Shown here one piece after another: positions 53,562 to 63,564 of a stretch of DNA of 64,000 nt. Below the pieces are notes generated by a model. The model was not told the DNA's origin. It saw nothing but the letters and a program-made list of their open reading frames with translations, and ran no database searches. The stretch covers positions 2,356,001 to 2,420,000 of the forward strand of contig OZ007004.1 of assembly GCA_963931105.1 (NCBI GenBank), given 5' to 3'. Position 1 is the first letter of the stretch, and each line of letters starts with the position of its first letter. Both the position numbers and the translations under genes were made by a program. This DNA comes from UMGS1590 sp900552455 (GTDB lineage Bacteria; Bacillota; Peptococcia; Peptococcales; Peptococcaceae).

Positions 53562-53984
53562 TTAATGAGCGTCCATGTATGCCTGCAGCATAAACACGGC
53601 CGCAATCTTGTCTACAAATTTCTTTCTTTTCTTACGAGACACGTTGGCCTCGAGGAGCACGCCTTCGGCCTGCACGGTGGTCAGTCGCTCATCGATCCAT
53701 TCGATGGGAAAGCCTTCTGGCAGATAGGGCTGGAATCCAGCGATGAATTCCTGGATCTCCTGCGCCTTGAAGCCGAGGGTGTTGTTCATATTTTTGGGAA
53801 GGCCGACCACGAGCTTAACGGCTTCCTGGTCGCGCAAAATCTTCGCCAGATACTGGTAATCTTCTTCTATTTTCCCTGTGCGCGTGTACGTTTCCACCGG
53901 CTGCGCTGTGATCCCCAAGAGATCGCTGGCGGCGATGCCGATGCGCCGTTCGCCCACGTCAAAACATACGAGACGTCCGGTCAT
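53562..53984 (-). CDS. ruvX: RuvX/YqgF family Holliday-junction resolvase-like protein
   Basis: A 140-residue RNase-H-like protein. RLVCFDVGERRIGIAASD at the start provides the first catalytic aspartate; VVGLPKNMNNTLG near 61, DERLTT near 98 and the C-terminal DKIAAVFMLQAYMD complete the motif set. YqgF proteins process 16S rRNA precursor or Holliday junctions. It starts by overlapping the ireB stop, as usual in this operon. Confidence 0.92.
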   Translation of the reverse strand: MTGRLVCFDVGERRIGIAASDLLGITAQPVETYTRTGKIEEDYQYLAKILRDQEAVKLVVGLPKNMNNTLGFKAQEIQEFIAGFQPYLPEGFPIEWIDERLTTVQAEGVLLEANVSRKKRKKFVDKIAAVFMLQAYMDAH

Positions 53985-53985
53985 C

Positions 53986-54246
53986 TCAGCGCTCATCCAA
54001 ATAGTTGACCAGCATTTCTTCGATGTACTGATCTCTGTCAAACTTCTTGATCAATGCGCGGGCATTGTTGTAGCTGGTGATGTAGGCTGGGTCTCCGGAT
54101 AAGATGTAGCCGACCATCTGGTTCAGCGGCTGATAGCCCTTGGCTTCCAGCGCGGCGTAGACTTCGCGGAGCACTTCTCTTGGCCCCATCTCCTTCTGCA
54201 AGTTGTTCTTGTCAAAATACATCGTCTGATCGAGATCGTCTCTCAT
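53986..54246 (-). CDS. IreB family regulatory phosphoprotein
   Basis: An 86-residue protein (MRDDLDQTMYF at the start, GYQPLNQMVGYILSGDPAYI in the middle) of the IreB/YrzL family. In Enterococcus IreB is phosphorylated by the kinase IreK at N-terminal threonines and modulates cephalosporin tolerance; a threonine is present in DQTMYF. It lies between alaS and ruvX, the conserved order. Confidence 0.92.
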   Translation of the reverse strand: MRDDLDQTMYFDKNNLQKEMGPREVLREVYAALEAKGYQPLNQMVGYILSGDPAYITSYNNARALIKKFDRDQYIEEMLVNYLDER

Positions 54247-54253
54247 GTTGGTT

Positions 54254-56905
54254 TCACTCCTTATATTGATTTTCTACAATGCCGGCAAAGGCTGCGAGGG
54301 CGCCTGCCAGCGCTGCCACGTCCTTGCCGCCGGCCTGGGCCATGTCTGGGCGACCGCCGCCCTTGCCGCCGACCATGGCGGCGACTTCCTTGATGAGGTT
54401 GCCGGCGTGGAGATGCTTTCTCGCTTCGCCCTGGGTGAGCATGCAGCAGAGCTGCACCTGATCGTCGGCGGTGCTTGCCAAGAGCACGACGCCGTCGTCG
54501 AGCTTGTTGCGGAAGAGGTCGGCCTGGTTGCGCAGGTCTTCCATGTTGGCTGCGGCAACCTGCTGGGCCACGACCTGCAGGCCTTTGACGCTCTGGATGG
54601 CTTCTTCGGCGCTGGCGGCGGCTTCCTTCATCTGGGCGAGCTTCATGTCGTCGATGGTCTTCTGCAGGGCTTTGACCTCTGCTTCGAGATCGGCGATGCG
54701 GCCGCAGATGGCGTCGTCGGTGTTGACCTTGGCCTGCTTGCGGATCTGGGCGATGAGGGCATCCTGCTCAACGGTGCGTGCGTAGGCTGCGGTGCCGGTG
54801 ACGGCTTCAATGCGGCGCACGCCGGCAGAGACGGAGCTTTCGCTGAGGATCTTGAAGAGGCCGATCTCGCCGACGTTGGCGACGTGGATCCCGCCGCAGA
54901 GCTCCTTGGAATGGAGCCCGGCATCGACGCAGCGCACGGTGTCGCCGTATTTTTCGCCGAAGAGGGCCATGTGGCCGCTTTCCTTGGCGTCGTCGATGGA
55001 GGTTTCGTAAACGTTGACGCTTGCTGCGGTGAGGATCTCGTCGTTGACGATGGCTTCTACTTTTGCCAGCTCGTCGGCGCTCAAGGCATGCAGGCAGGAG
55101 AAGTCAAAACGCAGATGGCCTGGCGCGACCAGCGAACCGGACTGGTGCACGTTATCGCCGAGCACCTGGCGCAGTGCATAGTGCAGCAGGTGGGTGGCGG
55201 TGTGGTTGCGGGCAGAGGCGCGACGTTTGTCGAGATCGACGACGGCGTGGACGCTGTCGCCGACGTTGAGGCGACCGTCGATGTAGCCCTGATGCAGGTA
55301 TTTGCCGTCGGCCAGCTTGATGGTGTTTTCTACATTAAACACGCCGTCCTTGGCCAGCATCTGGCCCACTTCGCCAACCTGGCCGCCGCCCTGGGCGTAG
55401 AATGGCGTGTGGTCGAGGATGACAATGGCGTGAGTGTCGTAGCCAAATTCCGCGCCCTGCTTGTCGATGAGGATGCCGAGCACGGTGGCGTCGTCTTCTG
55501 CCTTGCTGTAACCGGTGAAGGTCGTCGCTGCCATGTCTGGATACGCTTCCGTGACATGCTGCGCCAGATCCCACACGTTCGCCACATCCTGGGCTTCCTT
55601 CGCCTTGCGGCGCTGTTCTGCCATGGCGGCTTCAAAGCCCTCGATGTCCACAGTCATGCCTTCTTCGTCGGCAGTGTCCTTGGTCAGGTCGATCGGGAAG
55701 CCGTAGGTGTCGTAGAATTTGAAGGCGCTGGCGCCGTCGATGACTGTGCCGCCCTTGGCCTTGATGTCTGCGATCGTTTCAGCAACGATCTTCATGCCAT
55801 CCTGCAGCGTCTGGAAGAAACGCTCTTCCTCGTTGCGGATGATCGATTCGATAAAGCTCTGGTGCTCGATGATCTCCGGATAAGCCTCGCCCATCTGCTC
55901 GCCAACCTTGGCGACAAATTTGTAGAGAAATGGCTCGTCCAGCCCGATCGTCTTGCCCAGACGCACAGCACGGCGCAGAATGCGACGCAGCACATAGCCG
56001 CGGCCTTCGTTGCTTGGCAGCACGCCGTCAGCGATCAGGAAGGAGCAGGCGCGCGCGTGGTCTGCAATGACGCGGAAAGCAAAACCGCGCTCGTCCTTGT
56101 GGTATTCCTTGCCGGAAAGCTCTTCCACATACTGAAGCAGCGGCACAAAGAGGTCCGTGTCGAAGTTCGTGTCCACACCCTGCATGATCGAAGTGATACG
56201 CTCCAGGCCCATGCCGGTATCGATGTTTGGCTTTGGCAGCGGGGTAAGGTTGCCTTCTTCGTCGCGGTTGTACTGCATGAACACGAGGTTCCAGATCTCC
56301 AGCCAGCGGTCGCAGTCGCAAACGCCCAGCGCACAGCCGTCTTCGCAGTCGCAGGCGTATTCCTCGCCGCGGTCGTAGTGCACCTCGCTGCATGGGCCGC
56401 ATGGGCCAACATCGCCCATCTGCCAGAAGTTGTCCTTCTCGCCCAGGCGCAGGATGCGGTTTTCATCGTAGCCCGTCACCTTGTGCCAGATCTCGTAGGC
56501 TTCGTCGTCGTCCTTGTAGATCGTGATCCAGAGCTTTTCCTTCGGCAGCTTCAGCTCATTGGTGAGAAAATCCCAGCAATATTCGATCGCCTTTTCCTTG
56601 AAATAATCGCCGAAGGAGAAATTCCCCAGCATTTCAAAGAAAGTATGATGGCGTGCCGTTTTGCCGACGGTTTCCAGGTCGTTGTGCTTGCCGCCGGCGC
56701 GCACACATTTCTGCACCGTCGTCGCACGATGGTAGTCGCGGCTTTCCAGCCCCAGGAAAACATTCTTGAATTGGTTCATCCCAGCGTTCGTAAAAAGAAG
56801 CGTCGGGTCATTATATGGCACTAACGAAGAACTTTTTACATGAGTGTGTCCATGCTGCTCGAAATACTCAACGAATTTTTTTCTGATCTCATTGCCTGTT
56901 AACAT
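54254..56905 (-). CDS. alaS: Alanyl-tRNA synthetase
   Basis: A full-length 883-residue class II synthetase. The catalytic domain fills residues 1-240 (KKFVEYFEQHGHTHVKSSSL, later GPCGPCSEV). The editing domain has HTATHLLH near 570 and the metal-binding KELCGGIHV near 670. The DHHA1-type C-terminal domain ends with GGKGGGRPDMAQAGG. The start at 56905 follows a GGAG. A promoter lies at 56943-56971; no T-box is seen. It leads the alaS-ireB-ruvX-DUF1292 operon. Confidence 0.96.
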   Translation of the reverse strand: MLTGNEIRKKFVEYFEQHGHTHVKSSSLVPYNDPTLLFTNAGMNQFKNVFLGLESRDYHRATTVQKCVRAGGKHNDLETVGKTARHHTFFEMLGNFSFGDYFKEKAIEYCWDFLTNELKLPKEKLWITIYKDDDEAYEIWHKVTGYDENRILRLGEKDNFWQMGDVGPCGPCSEVHYDRGEEYACDCEDGCALGVCDCDRWLEIWNLVFMQYNRDEEGNLTPLPKPNIDTGMGLERITSIMQGVDTNFDTDLFVPLLQYVEELSGKEYHKDERGFAFRVIADHARACSFLIADGVLPSNEGRGYVLRRILRRAVRLGKTIGLDEPFLYKFVAKVGEQMGEAYPEIIEHQSFIESIIRNEEERFFQTLQDGMKIVAETIADIKAKGGTVIDGASAFKFYDTYGFPIDLTKDTADEEGMTVDIEGFEAAMAEQRRKAKEAQDVANVWDLAQHVTEAYPDMAATTFTGYSKAEDDATVLGILIDKQGAEFGYDTHAIVILDHTPFYAQGGGQVGEVGQMLAKDGVFNVENTIKLADGKYLHQGYIDGRLNVGDSVHAVVDLDKRRASARNHTATHLLHYALRQVLGDNVHQSGSLVAPGHLRFDFSCLHALSADELAKVEAIVNDEILTAASVNVYETSIDDAKESGHMALFGEKYGDTVRCVDAGLHSKELCGGIHVANVGEIGLFKILSESSVSAGVRRIEAVTGTAAYARTVEQDALIAQIRKQAKVNTDDAICGRIADLEAEVKALQKTIDDMKLAQMKEAAASAEEAIQSVKGLQVVAQQVAAANMEDLRNQADLFRNKLDDGVVLLASTADDQVQLCCMLTQGEARKHLHAGNLIKEVAAMVGGKGGGRPDMAQAGGKDVAALAGALAAFAGIVENQYKE

Positions 56906-56942
56906 GTAAATTCTCCATTCTCATTGAATTCATTCTGTTCCT

Positions 56943-56971
56943 ATCATAACAAATATTGCTTCATAAGTCTA
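56943..56971 (-). promoter_or_regulatory. alaS promoter
   Basis: TAGACT and TATGAT separated by 17 bases on the minus strand, 38 bases before the start. The remaining stretch 56972-57140 holds nothing I recognise. Confidence 0.55.
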
Positions 56972-57142
56972 TACAGGCAATGCCATGGATTTGGTGTCGA
57001 TTTGACAACACGCCGCCAGACTTCATCACAATTTCTTATGATTTTTTGCAAAGAATACTCTCACCTACATGCGCTAATAATTCACTGAGCAATTCTCTCT
57101 AAAAACGCTCTGCATACTACCTACCATCATTTTTCACAAGCA

Positions 57143-57177
57143 TGAAAAAGAGCTGCCACACAATGTGAAACAGCTCC
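57143..57177 (-). terminator. Terminator of the ECF/ABC operon
   Basis: GAGCTG and CAGCTC with inner CACA/TGTG pairing, followed by TTTTTCATG on the minus strand, about 16 bases after the last gene. Confidence 0.8.
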
Positions 57178-57193
57178 ATGCATTATCACACAA

Positions 57194-58684
57194 TCACTTA
57201 TCCGATAAAGAACGAAGCGAAAAAAATTCCTCGATCACCTGAACACACGCATCATTGAACGGTCCTGCACAGCGCACATGACCTTTTTCGAGAAACAGCA
57301 GATAATCACAGACCTGTTCAATGAGTTCTGGATCGTGTGTGATGACGAATTGCGTTTTGCCTCGCGTTTGCATCGTTTTCATGGCTTCAGCTACATCTAA
57401 CATGCGCGCATGATCAAGCCCGCTTGTTGGTTCGTCATAAACCAACATTTCCTTATCGCTGGCAAATGCGCAGGCGACAGAAACACGCTGTTTCTGACCA
57501 CCGGAAAGTGCCATAGGATGCATCTGCGCAAAATCTTCAAGATGCATCGTCTGAAGGATCTCCTGCACTTGTTCGCTCTTTTGTGCGTCGCTCAGGTCAG
57601 CTTTTTCCATTGAAAGCATGACCTCTTCCTCGACGCTTTCGGTAAAAAGCTGGTGATTCACATCCTGCATGACGAGGTAACTGCGCCTGATGCGCTCCTT
57701 GTGGTTGAGAACTTTTCCCCGCAGAGAGATGGTTCCCTGCATTTTCTTTTCAAGCCCACAAAGACAGCGTCCGAAGGTGGATTTGCCAGCGCCATTCGGC
57801 CCAATAACAGCCACAATGCTTCCACATGGGATCTTTAGCGAGGGAATCTCAAGCGCTTGCTCGCGTCCATAAGAAAACACCATGTCGTTAAAGTAGAGCA
57901 TTTCATCTGATACAGCACCAGACAGATGTACTCCTTCGAAAGAAATCTCTCTTGCACGCAAGCCTCGCTCAGCCAGCGCCTGAGGCGTAAGCCTCCGAAA
58001 GGCATCGATAGAAAGATCTTCCACAATACGTCCGCGATCCATGATAACCACACGATCAGCCAAATCCATCAGCCAGTAAAGACGATGTTCAGCAATCACA
58101 ATGGTGTGCCCCTTTTCTTTCCACTTACGTATTATTGCAGCAAGCTCGCTTACAGCGGAAATATCCAGATTGGATGAAGGCTCGTCCATCACAAGCACCT
58201 GTGAATGCAGCGCCGCCACTGACGCGCAGGCGATTTGTTGCTTTTGACCGCCGCTAAGAGCGAACAGGCTGCGCCCCAACAACGCCTCCAGGTTGAGTGC
58301 CGGCACAACGGTTTCAAAGCGTTCATAAATCTGTTCTTTTGGCAGGCCAATATTCTCGCAGCCGAAAACGATCTCAGAATCGGTCTCCACTGTGTAAAAC
58401 TGGCTCTTGGGATTTTGAAACACCGACCCAACAATCGGTGCCAGCGCGTGAAGCGGTGTTTCGTCCACTGTGCATCCATCTACCGTGACATTTCCTGTGA
58501 GCGTGCCTTCGTAAAAGTGCGGAATCAACCCATTGATGAGCCGCGTCAGCGTCGTCTTTCCGCAGCCTGAGCTGCCGCAGAGAAGAACAACCTGGCCTGC
58601 AGGAATGTCCAGATTGATGTCGTGCACACCAGCATCCACTCCGGCGTTGTTGTAGGTAAAACTCACACGATCAAACGTTATCAT
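57194..58684 (-). CDS. ECF transporter ATP-binding protein, two fused ATPase domains
   Basis: A 496-residue protein made of two ABC ATPase domains, as in EcfA fusions. The first has GSSGCGKTT near residue 33 and LSGGQKQQIA near 138; the second has GPNGAGKST near 310 and LSGGQKQRVSVA near 400, with Walker B MDEPSSNLD and YDEPTSGLD. It powers the membrane pair T and S encoded just upstream in the transcript. The start at 58684 follows AGGAGGTG by 4 bases, and overlaps nothing; 10 bases separate it from the T gene. Confidence 0.88.
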   Translation of the reverse strand: MITFDRVSFTYNNAGVDAGVHDINLDIPAGQVVLLCGSSGCGKTTLTRLINGLIPHFYEGTLTGNVTVDGCTVDETPLHALAPIVGSVFQNPKSQFYTVETDSEIVFGCENIGLPKEQIYERFETVVPALNLEALLGRSLFALSGGQKQQIACASVAALHSQVLVMDEPSSNLDISAVSELAAIIRKWKEKGHTIVIAEHRLYWLMDLADRVVIMDRGRIVEDLSIDAFRRLTPQALAERGLRAREISFEGVHLSGAVSDEMLYFNDMVFSYGREQALEIPSLKIPCGSIVAVIGPNGAGKSTFGRCLCGLEKKMQGTISLRGKVLNHKERIRRSYLVMQDVNHQLFTESVEEEVMLSMEKADLSDAQKSEQVQEILQTMHLEDFAQMHPMALSGGQKQRVSVACAFASDKEMLVYDEPTSGLDHARMLDVAEAMKTMQTRGKTQFVITHDPELIEQVCDYLLFLEKGHVRCAGPFNDACVQVIEEFFSLRSLSDK

Positions 58685-58694
58685 CACGCACCTC

Positions 58695-59432
58695 CTAACG
58701 ATAGATGAGAAAAATGGCAATACAGCCGCCTGTCAGGACAAATGCCAGCCCGTCGCGCCAGGTGAAGCCAATGGGGCACACGTTCGTGCGTCTGACTGGT
58801 GCAGAAAGTCCTCGTGTCAACGCCGACGCCGCCAGATCGTTGCCGATGGAAACGATGCTCGTCATAAAGGGCACCATACGGTACTCGAGCATGGCCATCG
58901 GCTGGCGCAAATTGCCAACCTCGCGCATGCGCATGGCATCGCGCACATGTCCATATTCTTCCACGATCGTCGGAAAGAAGCGAAAGAGCACCGACATTGG
59001 CACGCTGATGCTCTTGGGTACGTGCATCCTGTCCATCGCCGTTACAAATTCACTCACCGAAGTACTCACGATGAGAAAATAGGCCATCATCATTCCCGGC
59101 AAAATCTGCGTCATGAGCGCGATCATTCCGGTAAAGAGCAAATTGATAATATCTGGCAGCAAGGGTACTAAAAGCTGTGGCACCAACGATGCAAAGACGT
59201 AGGCGCACAGATAATAAACCGCCATCTTATATTTGCGCAGCATCAGCAGAAAGATGAGCGGCAGCGCCGCCAACGCGATCTGCAACGCGTTCACCACCGG
59301 CGAAATCGTCGAATCCAACATAATAAAGGAAACCGCCAGACAGAGTACGATCTTTGTGCGTGGATCGAGGTAAAGCTGCTTGGCTTTCGCCGTTGGCGCA
59401 TAGATGTCACTGAGGAGATGGGCCGCCTTCAT
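58695..59432 (-). CDS. ECF transporter transmembrane component T
   Basis: A 245-residue protein with five or six membrane segments (residues 25-130 and 225-245) and the cytoplasmic coupling helices between, including SVPMSVLFRFFPTIVEEY near 141 and SALTRGLSAP near 203, which touch the ATPases. EcfT links the substrate-binding S protein to ATP hydrolysis. It overlaps the S gene by four bases. Confidence 0.85.
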   Translation of the reverse strand: MKAAHLLSDIYAPTAKAKQLYLDPRTKIVLCLAVSFIMLDSTISPVVNALQIALAALPLIFLLMLRKYKMAVYYLCAYVFASLVPQLLVPLLPDIINLLFTGMIALMTQILPGMMMAYFLIVSTSVSEFVTAMDRMHVPKSISVPMSVLFRFFPTIVEEYGHVRDAMRMREVGNLRQPMAMLEYRMVPFMTSIVSIGNDLAASALTRGLSAPVRRTNVCPIGFTWRDGLAFVLTGGCIAIFLIYR

Positions 59433-60022
59433 ACAAGCCCACTCTTTTCAAAATGCTTCTTCATCACCCGCTTGCCGATAAGCCCGCCAACGACGCCGGC
59501 GACAAAGGCACCGAGGATCATTGCCGGAAATCCCCAACCAGTAGTCATAAAACCATGAATGGTTGTCACATAGGTATCGCCATAGGTCGCTGCCTGCATA
59601 TCCAGCCAATCCTGACTGGCAGAAATCCAGTGAATATAGTTCCCGCAGATGCAGGTTGAAAGTACGCCATAGGTGAAAATTGCCATATTGGCGCTCTGGT
59701 AATGTGCAGCGCGGTAAAGAATTTCACCAATAATGCCAACAGCGACACCCCAGATCAAAAGGTCCACGCCCATTCCAGTCAAGATCATGACAATACCAAA
59801 TAGGATCTCAAAGATCAACAACATGCCAGGCTTTTTGATCTTGGTAAAATAAAGCATCATTGGAATCCCTCCGATAATCGGCAGGATTATCGGTAGCAGG
59901 ATAAATCCGATTGGAATCAGTCCCACCGTGCAGGCGATCGCAATCACGATCACCATGTAAATCGCCGTAAAAATGCCGATATTGATAAAATCTTTACCAT
60001 TCAAGGTCTTGTTGTTTGTCAT
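59429..60022 (-). CDS. MptD/Trep_Strep family ECF transporter S component
   Basis: A 197-residue membrane protein with five or six segments. The N-terminus MTNNKTLNGKDFINIGIFTA and the conserved IILPIIGGIPMMLYFTKIKK and TTGWGFPAMILGAFVAG match the MptD/Trep_Strep family of predicted S components. S components bind the substrate; for this family it is not established. Four-base overlaps with both neighbours tie it to one operon. Confidence 0.82.
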   Translation of the reverse strand: MTNNKTLNGKDFINIGIFTAIYMVIVIAIACTVGLIPIGFILLPIILPIIGGIPMMLYFTKIKKPGMLLIFEILFGIVMILTGMGVDLLIWGVAVGIIGEILYRAAHYQSANMAIFTYGVLSTCICGNYIHWISASQDWLDMQAATYGDTYVTTIHGFMTTGWGFPAMILGAFVAGVVGGLIGKRVMKKHFEKSGLV

Positions 60023-61767
60023 TGTTGTTCCTCCATATCTGTGTATCCTGTCGTTTTTCGATAGAGATCGGCGTAGCGTCCGTTCTGTGCCATCAGCTGC
60101 GCGTGCGAACCACGCTCAACGATGCGGCCGTCATCAAGCACGAGGATCTGATCGGCCCGTGCAATGGTCTGCAGTCGGTGCGCAATCACCAAAAGCACCT
60201 TGCCGCGCACCAGTGCGTCAATGGCTTCCTGAATATGGCGCTCGTTGTCGCTGTCCACACTGGCTGTCGCTTCGTCAAGAATGACGATCGGTGCGTCTTT
60301 GAGAATCGAGCGTGCAATGGAAATGCGCTGCTTCTCTCCGCCGGAAAGATTCGCGCCGCCTTCGCCAACCATTGTCTGAAAGCCCTCCGGCAATGCCATG
60401 ATGAAGTCATAACAACGCGCTTTTTTGGCAGCACGCACGATCTCTTCTTCCGTTGCGTCTGGTTTGGCCATAGCGATATTATTGGCGATCGTATCGTTGA
60501 ACAGATACACATTCTGGAAAACCATGCTCACTTGATCCATCAACGTTGTAAAGGAAAGCTCCCGCACATCGACGCCGCCTACCAGCACCGCGCCGTCTGA
60601 TACATCCCAAAAACGCGGCAGGAGATTTGCAACGGTCGATTTGCCGCTTCCGCTCGATCCCACCAGCGCCGTCATCGTCTTTGGCTGCATGGCAAAAGAA
60701 ACGTCGTGCAACACTTCGCCTTCGCCATACGAAAAGCCCACATGACGGTATTCCGCCACCGGCCCCTGCCAATCATCCGGGAACGTGGTACGTGCACCGT
60801 CGCAAAGTTCCGGCTCGGCAAAAAGCGCATCAATACGGTCCAGGCAGCTATCCATGATGGCGAGATTCGACGACTCGGCGAACAGCGCTTTGAGCGGGCC
60901 GAAAATCTCGAGCACGAAAAGCAGCATACCAAGCAGATACAACAATGAAAGTCCATCGTTCATGTAAGCCCAAAGCCCGGCGGCAAAAACGCCTGCCGTG
61001 CCAATCCCATACAACGTACCAAGCCCCATCATCCAGGGGAGGATATTCTTTTCAAAAGCGATTGCCTGATCCCGTGAATCACGGAAGCTGCTTCTGAGCA
61101 GATCAGACTGTTCACCGACCAGATTGCAGCTCTTGATTACAGCAATGCCGCGCACAAATTCCAACACGGTTTCGGTGAGCCGCTCGCTTTGCGCCTGACG
61201 CGCCACAGCCGAGCGCTGCGAGACGCGGTTCATGCCGCCAGCGACAGCGAACGCAGCCAGTGTCGTCACCAGCACAATCAGACCAAGCACCGGGCTTAGC
61301 ACAAAGAGAAACACGAGCAGCACGACCGCAGAAAGAATATAGGTCATAATCGTCGCCAGTTTCTGCATCACATTTTCTTCAACAAACAGCATGTCTGTTG
61401 AGAGCACCGAGCTGATACGCCCAATGTTCCCTGCGTTGAAATAGCCCATCGGGAGCCGTTTCAGATGATCGCCAAGCGCCAAACGTTTATCTGCAAAAAG
61501 CATATACCCGGCGCCGCTCTGCAAGCGATCAGAAGCATGCTGGCAAAGCATTTGCAGCACCAGCGTCACAACCATCGCCACCGCAATGCCGCCCGCCATG
61601 CGAACGGTCATTTGTCCCTGGGAAAGCCAGTAAACAGTGATCATTGCATAACAAATTGGCATTTTTGAAAAAATAACATTGAACACCGAGAAAACAAACG
61701 CGCCTTGGATGCGTCCCTTATAGCGTCCCGAAAGCTTCAGCACACGTGCAATCATACGCCGAATCAT
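60019..61767 (-). CDS. ABC transporter, membrane and ATPase domains fused (subunit 2)
   Basis: A 582-residue half-transporter of the exporter fold: six membrane segments in residues 20-300, then the ATPase with GSSGSGKST near 373, NLSGGEKQRISIARS near 476 and ILDEATASVD near 496. It overlaps the next ABC gene by four bases, so the two form a heterodimer. Exporter-fold pairs with ECF genes and an AraC regulator resemble the YbtPQ siderophore importers, but the sequence does not give the cargo. Confidence 0.85.
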   Translation of the reverse strand: MIRRMIARVLKLSGRYKGRIQGAFVFSVFNVIFSKMPICYAMITVYWLSQGQMTVRMAGGIAVAMVVTLVLQMLCQHASDRLQSGAGYMLFADKRLALGDHLKRLPMGYFNAGNIGRISSVLSTDMLFVEENVMQKLATIMTYILSAVVLLVFLFVLSPVLGLIVLVTTLAAFAVAGGMNRVSQRSAVARQAQSERLTETVLEFVRGIAVIKSCNLVGEQSDLLRSSFRDSRDQAIAFEKNILPWMMGLGTLYGIGTAGVFAAGLWAYMNDGLSLLYLLGMLLFVLEIFGPLKALFAESSNLAIMDSCLDRIDALFAEPELCDGARTTFPDDWQGPVAEYRHVGFSYGEGEVLHDVSFAMQPKTMTALVGSSGSGKSTVANLLPRFWDVSDGAVLVGGVDVRELSFTTLMDQVSMVFQNVYLFNDTIANNIAMAKPDATEEEIVRAAKKARCYDFIMALPEGFQTMVGEGGANLSGGEKQRISIARSILKDAPIVILDEATASVDSDNERHIQEAIDALVRGKVLLVIAHRLQTIARADQILVLDDGRIVERGSHAQLMAQNGRYADLYRKTTGYTDMEEQQ

Positions 61768-63509
61768 GGCTCATCACTCCCTTCTATCTGCCAAACATCG
61801 CTTTCTTCGTTTGCCTGCCAGAGTCGCTTGTAAATGGCGCAGCGCGCAAGCAGTTCCTCATGAGTGCCTATATCCTGTACGCGGCCGCCATCCAGCACAC
61901 AGATCTGATCGGCATCGCAGATCATCTGTAATCGGTGCGCAATGACCAGCCGCGTCTTATCTCTGCAGGCCTGACTCAACACTGCTTCAATCCGACGTTC
62001 ATGTTCAGCATCGCTGAAAGCCGTCGCCTCATCCAGCACCAGCACCGGTGCATCTGCCAGGAGCGCCCGTGCCAGCGTAATGCGCTGACGTTCGCCGCCG
62101 CTGAGTCTGTTGCCACAGTCGCCCGCCAGCGTGTGAATGCCTTCGGGCAGCGCATCAATGAAGTCCATACACTGTGCGGCTTCCGCTGCGCGGAGCACCT
62201 CTTCATCCGTCGCCTCTGGACGGCCGAGGCGGATGTTGTCAGCCAAACTTCTGTTGAAAAGGAAATTATCCTGCGACACATAACTCACGAGCGCATTCAA
62301 TCCGGCAAGCGACAAGTCGCGCAAGTCTCTGCCGCCAATACGCACAGCGCCACCGGACACATCATAATAATGCACGAGAAGCTTCGCCAGCGTGCTCTTG
62401 CCCGCGCCAGACTCACCGACAATTGCCGTCTTGGTCCCCGGTGCAAGCACAAGCGACACATCGTGCAAAATTTCCGTGCCATCCTCATAACTGAAATCAA
62501 CATGGTCGAACACCACATCAACCTGCTCGGCAGTCTCGCAAATACGCCCTTCGATCAGCGGCTGATGATCCAGCACACGCTCCAGTTCCGCCAATTTGTA
62601 GCGAATCTGCGGCATCACCGACACGAACGACATCGTGCGCAAAAGCGGCATCCCCAGCGCCAGTGCCAGGCAAATTGCCAGCACAAAATCTGGCAGTGCC
62701 ACCCAGTTTTTCATCACCATAACCGCACCGACAGGCAGCACAAAGAGCAGCGTGCAGGGAAGAATCGACGTATATGCCGCCATCCATGGCCAGCAGGCAC
62801 GATACCAACGCAGCGTGTAGTCACGATAATCGTTGACAGCATTTGTGAAACGTGCGTAGGATTCACCGGTTTTATTAAAGACCTTGACCACTTCCATCCC
62901 GTTGACATATTCAATGATGGTATTGTTCATGTGTCGGCTCGCATTGTAGTAGTCGGCTGCACCTCTGTTGCCAATGCTCCCCATCAGCATCACCGGCACC
63001 ATGCTCAACACGATCACCGCAAGCACCAGAAGGCCCAGTCGCCAATCACAAATGAAAATCGCTGTCAGCACAAGGAGCGTTGAAAGCGCATTAGCGACAC
63101 CCTCTGGCAAGGCGTGTGCCAGAAGCACTTCAAAACTGTCAATGTCATCCGTGAAAATCTTTTTCAGGGCACCCACGCCTTTTTGCTGGGTCACGCCCAG
63201 CGGCAGTTTTTCCAACTTTTCAGCGAGCGATAGCCGTAGATTCATCAAAGTGCCGTACGCCGCCTGATGAGAGAGATCCAGCCCCTTCGTATAAAGCACT
63301 GTCTGCACAATCATCAAACCACCAATGATGAGGGCGTGCTCGGCTATAAACGCAGGCGAAAATGCGCCCCCATCCAACAACACAGTAACTGCGCGATAAA
63401 CAAAATAATACGGCATCACCAACAGCACCGACGCAACGAACAGCACGACAACCGAAAGCAGCGTACGGCGATTGTTCGTACCTCCGTACGCAAAAATACC
63501 TTGCATCAT
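61764..63509 (-). CDS. ABC transporter, membrane and ATPase domains fused (subunit 1)
   Basis: A 581-residue partner of the previous protein. Six membrane segments lie within residues 15-290; the ATPase has GESGAGKST near 366, LSGGERQRITLAR near 470 and VLDEATAFSDAE near 490 (degenerate D-loop AFSD instead of ASVD). The start at 63509 has AAGGAAG 5 bases away; the next codon is also ATG. It is the first gene of the operon, 54 bases from the -10 box. Confidence 0.85.
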   Translation of the reverse strand: MMQGIFAYGGTNNRRTLLSVVVLFVASVLLVMPYYFVYRAVTVLLDGGAFSPAFIAEHALIIGGLMIVQTVLYTKGLDLSHQAAYGTLMNLRLSLAEKLEKLPLGVTQQKGVGALKKIFTDDIDSFEVLLAHALPEGVANALSTLLVLTAIFICDWRLGLLVLAVIVLSMVPVMLMGSIGNRGAADYYNASRHMNNTIIEYVNGMEVVKVFNKTGESYARFTNAVNDYRDYTLRWYRACWPWMAAYTSILPCTLLFVLPVGAVMVMKNWVALPDFVLAICLALALGMPLLRTMSFVSVMPQIRYKLAELERVLDHQPLIEGRICETAEQVDVVFDHVDFSYEDGTEILHDVSLVLAPGTKTAIVGESGAGKSTLAKLLVHYYDVSGGAVRIGGRDLRDLSLAGLNALVSYVSQDNFLFNRSLADNIRLGRPEATDEEVLRAAEAAQCMDFIDALPEGIHTLAGDCGNRLSGGERQRITLARALLADAPVLVLDEATAFSDAEHERRIEAVLSQACRDKTRLVIAHRLQMICDADQICVLDGGRVQDIGTHEELLARCAIYKRLWQANEESDVWQIEGSDEP

Positions 63510-63532
63510 GATCACTTCCTTACAAAACAAAA

Positions 63533-63564
63533 TGACGTTAACCAGTGCTCACTGATCAACGTCA
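63533..63564. promoter_or_regulatory. Large palindrome at the transcription start of the ECF/ABC operon
   Basis: TGACGTT-aac-CAGTG-CT-CACTG-atc-AACGTCA: a 32-base palindrome with only two central-arm mismatches. It begins right at the -10 box and covers the expected start of transcription, so it suits a repressor operator or a 5' RNA hairpin. Confidence 0.55.

Noticed and set aside
54245..56824. An 859-codon open frame on the plus strand
   Set aside because: It mirrors alaS, which has full motif support on the minus strand.
56906..57140. alaS upstream region as a T-box
   Set aside because: No T-box sequence, no terminator in front of alaS; only a promoter is visible.
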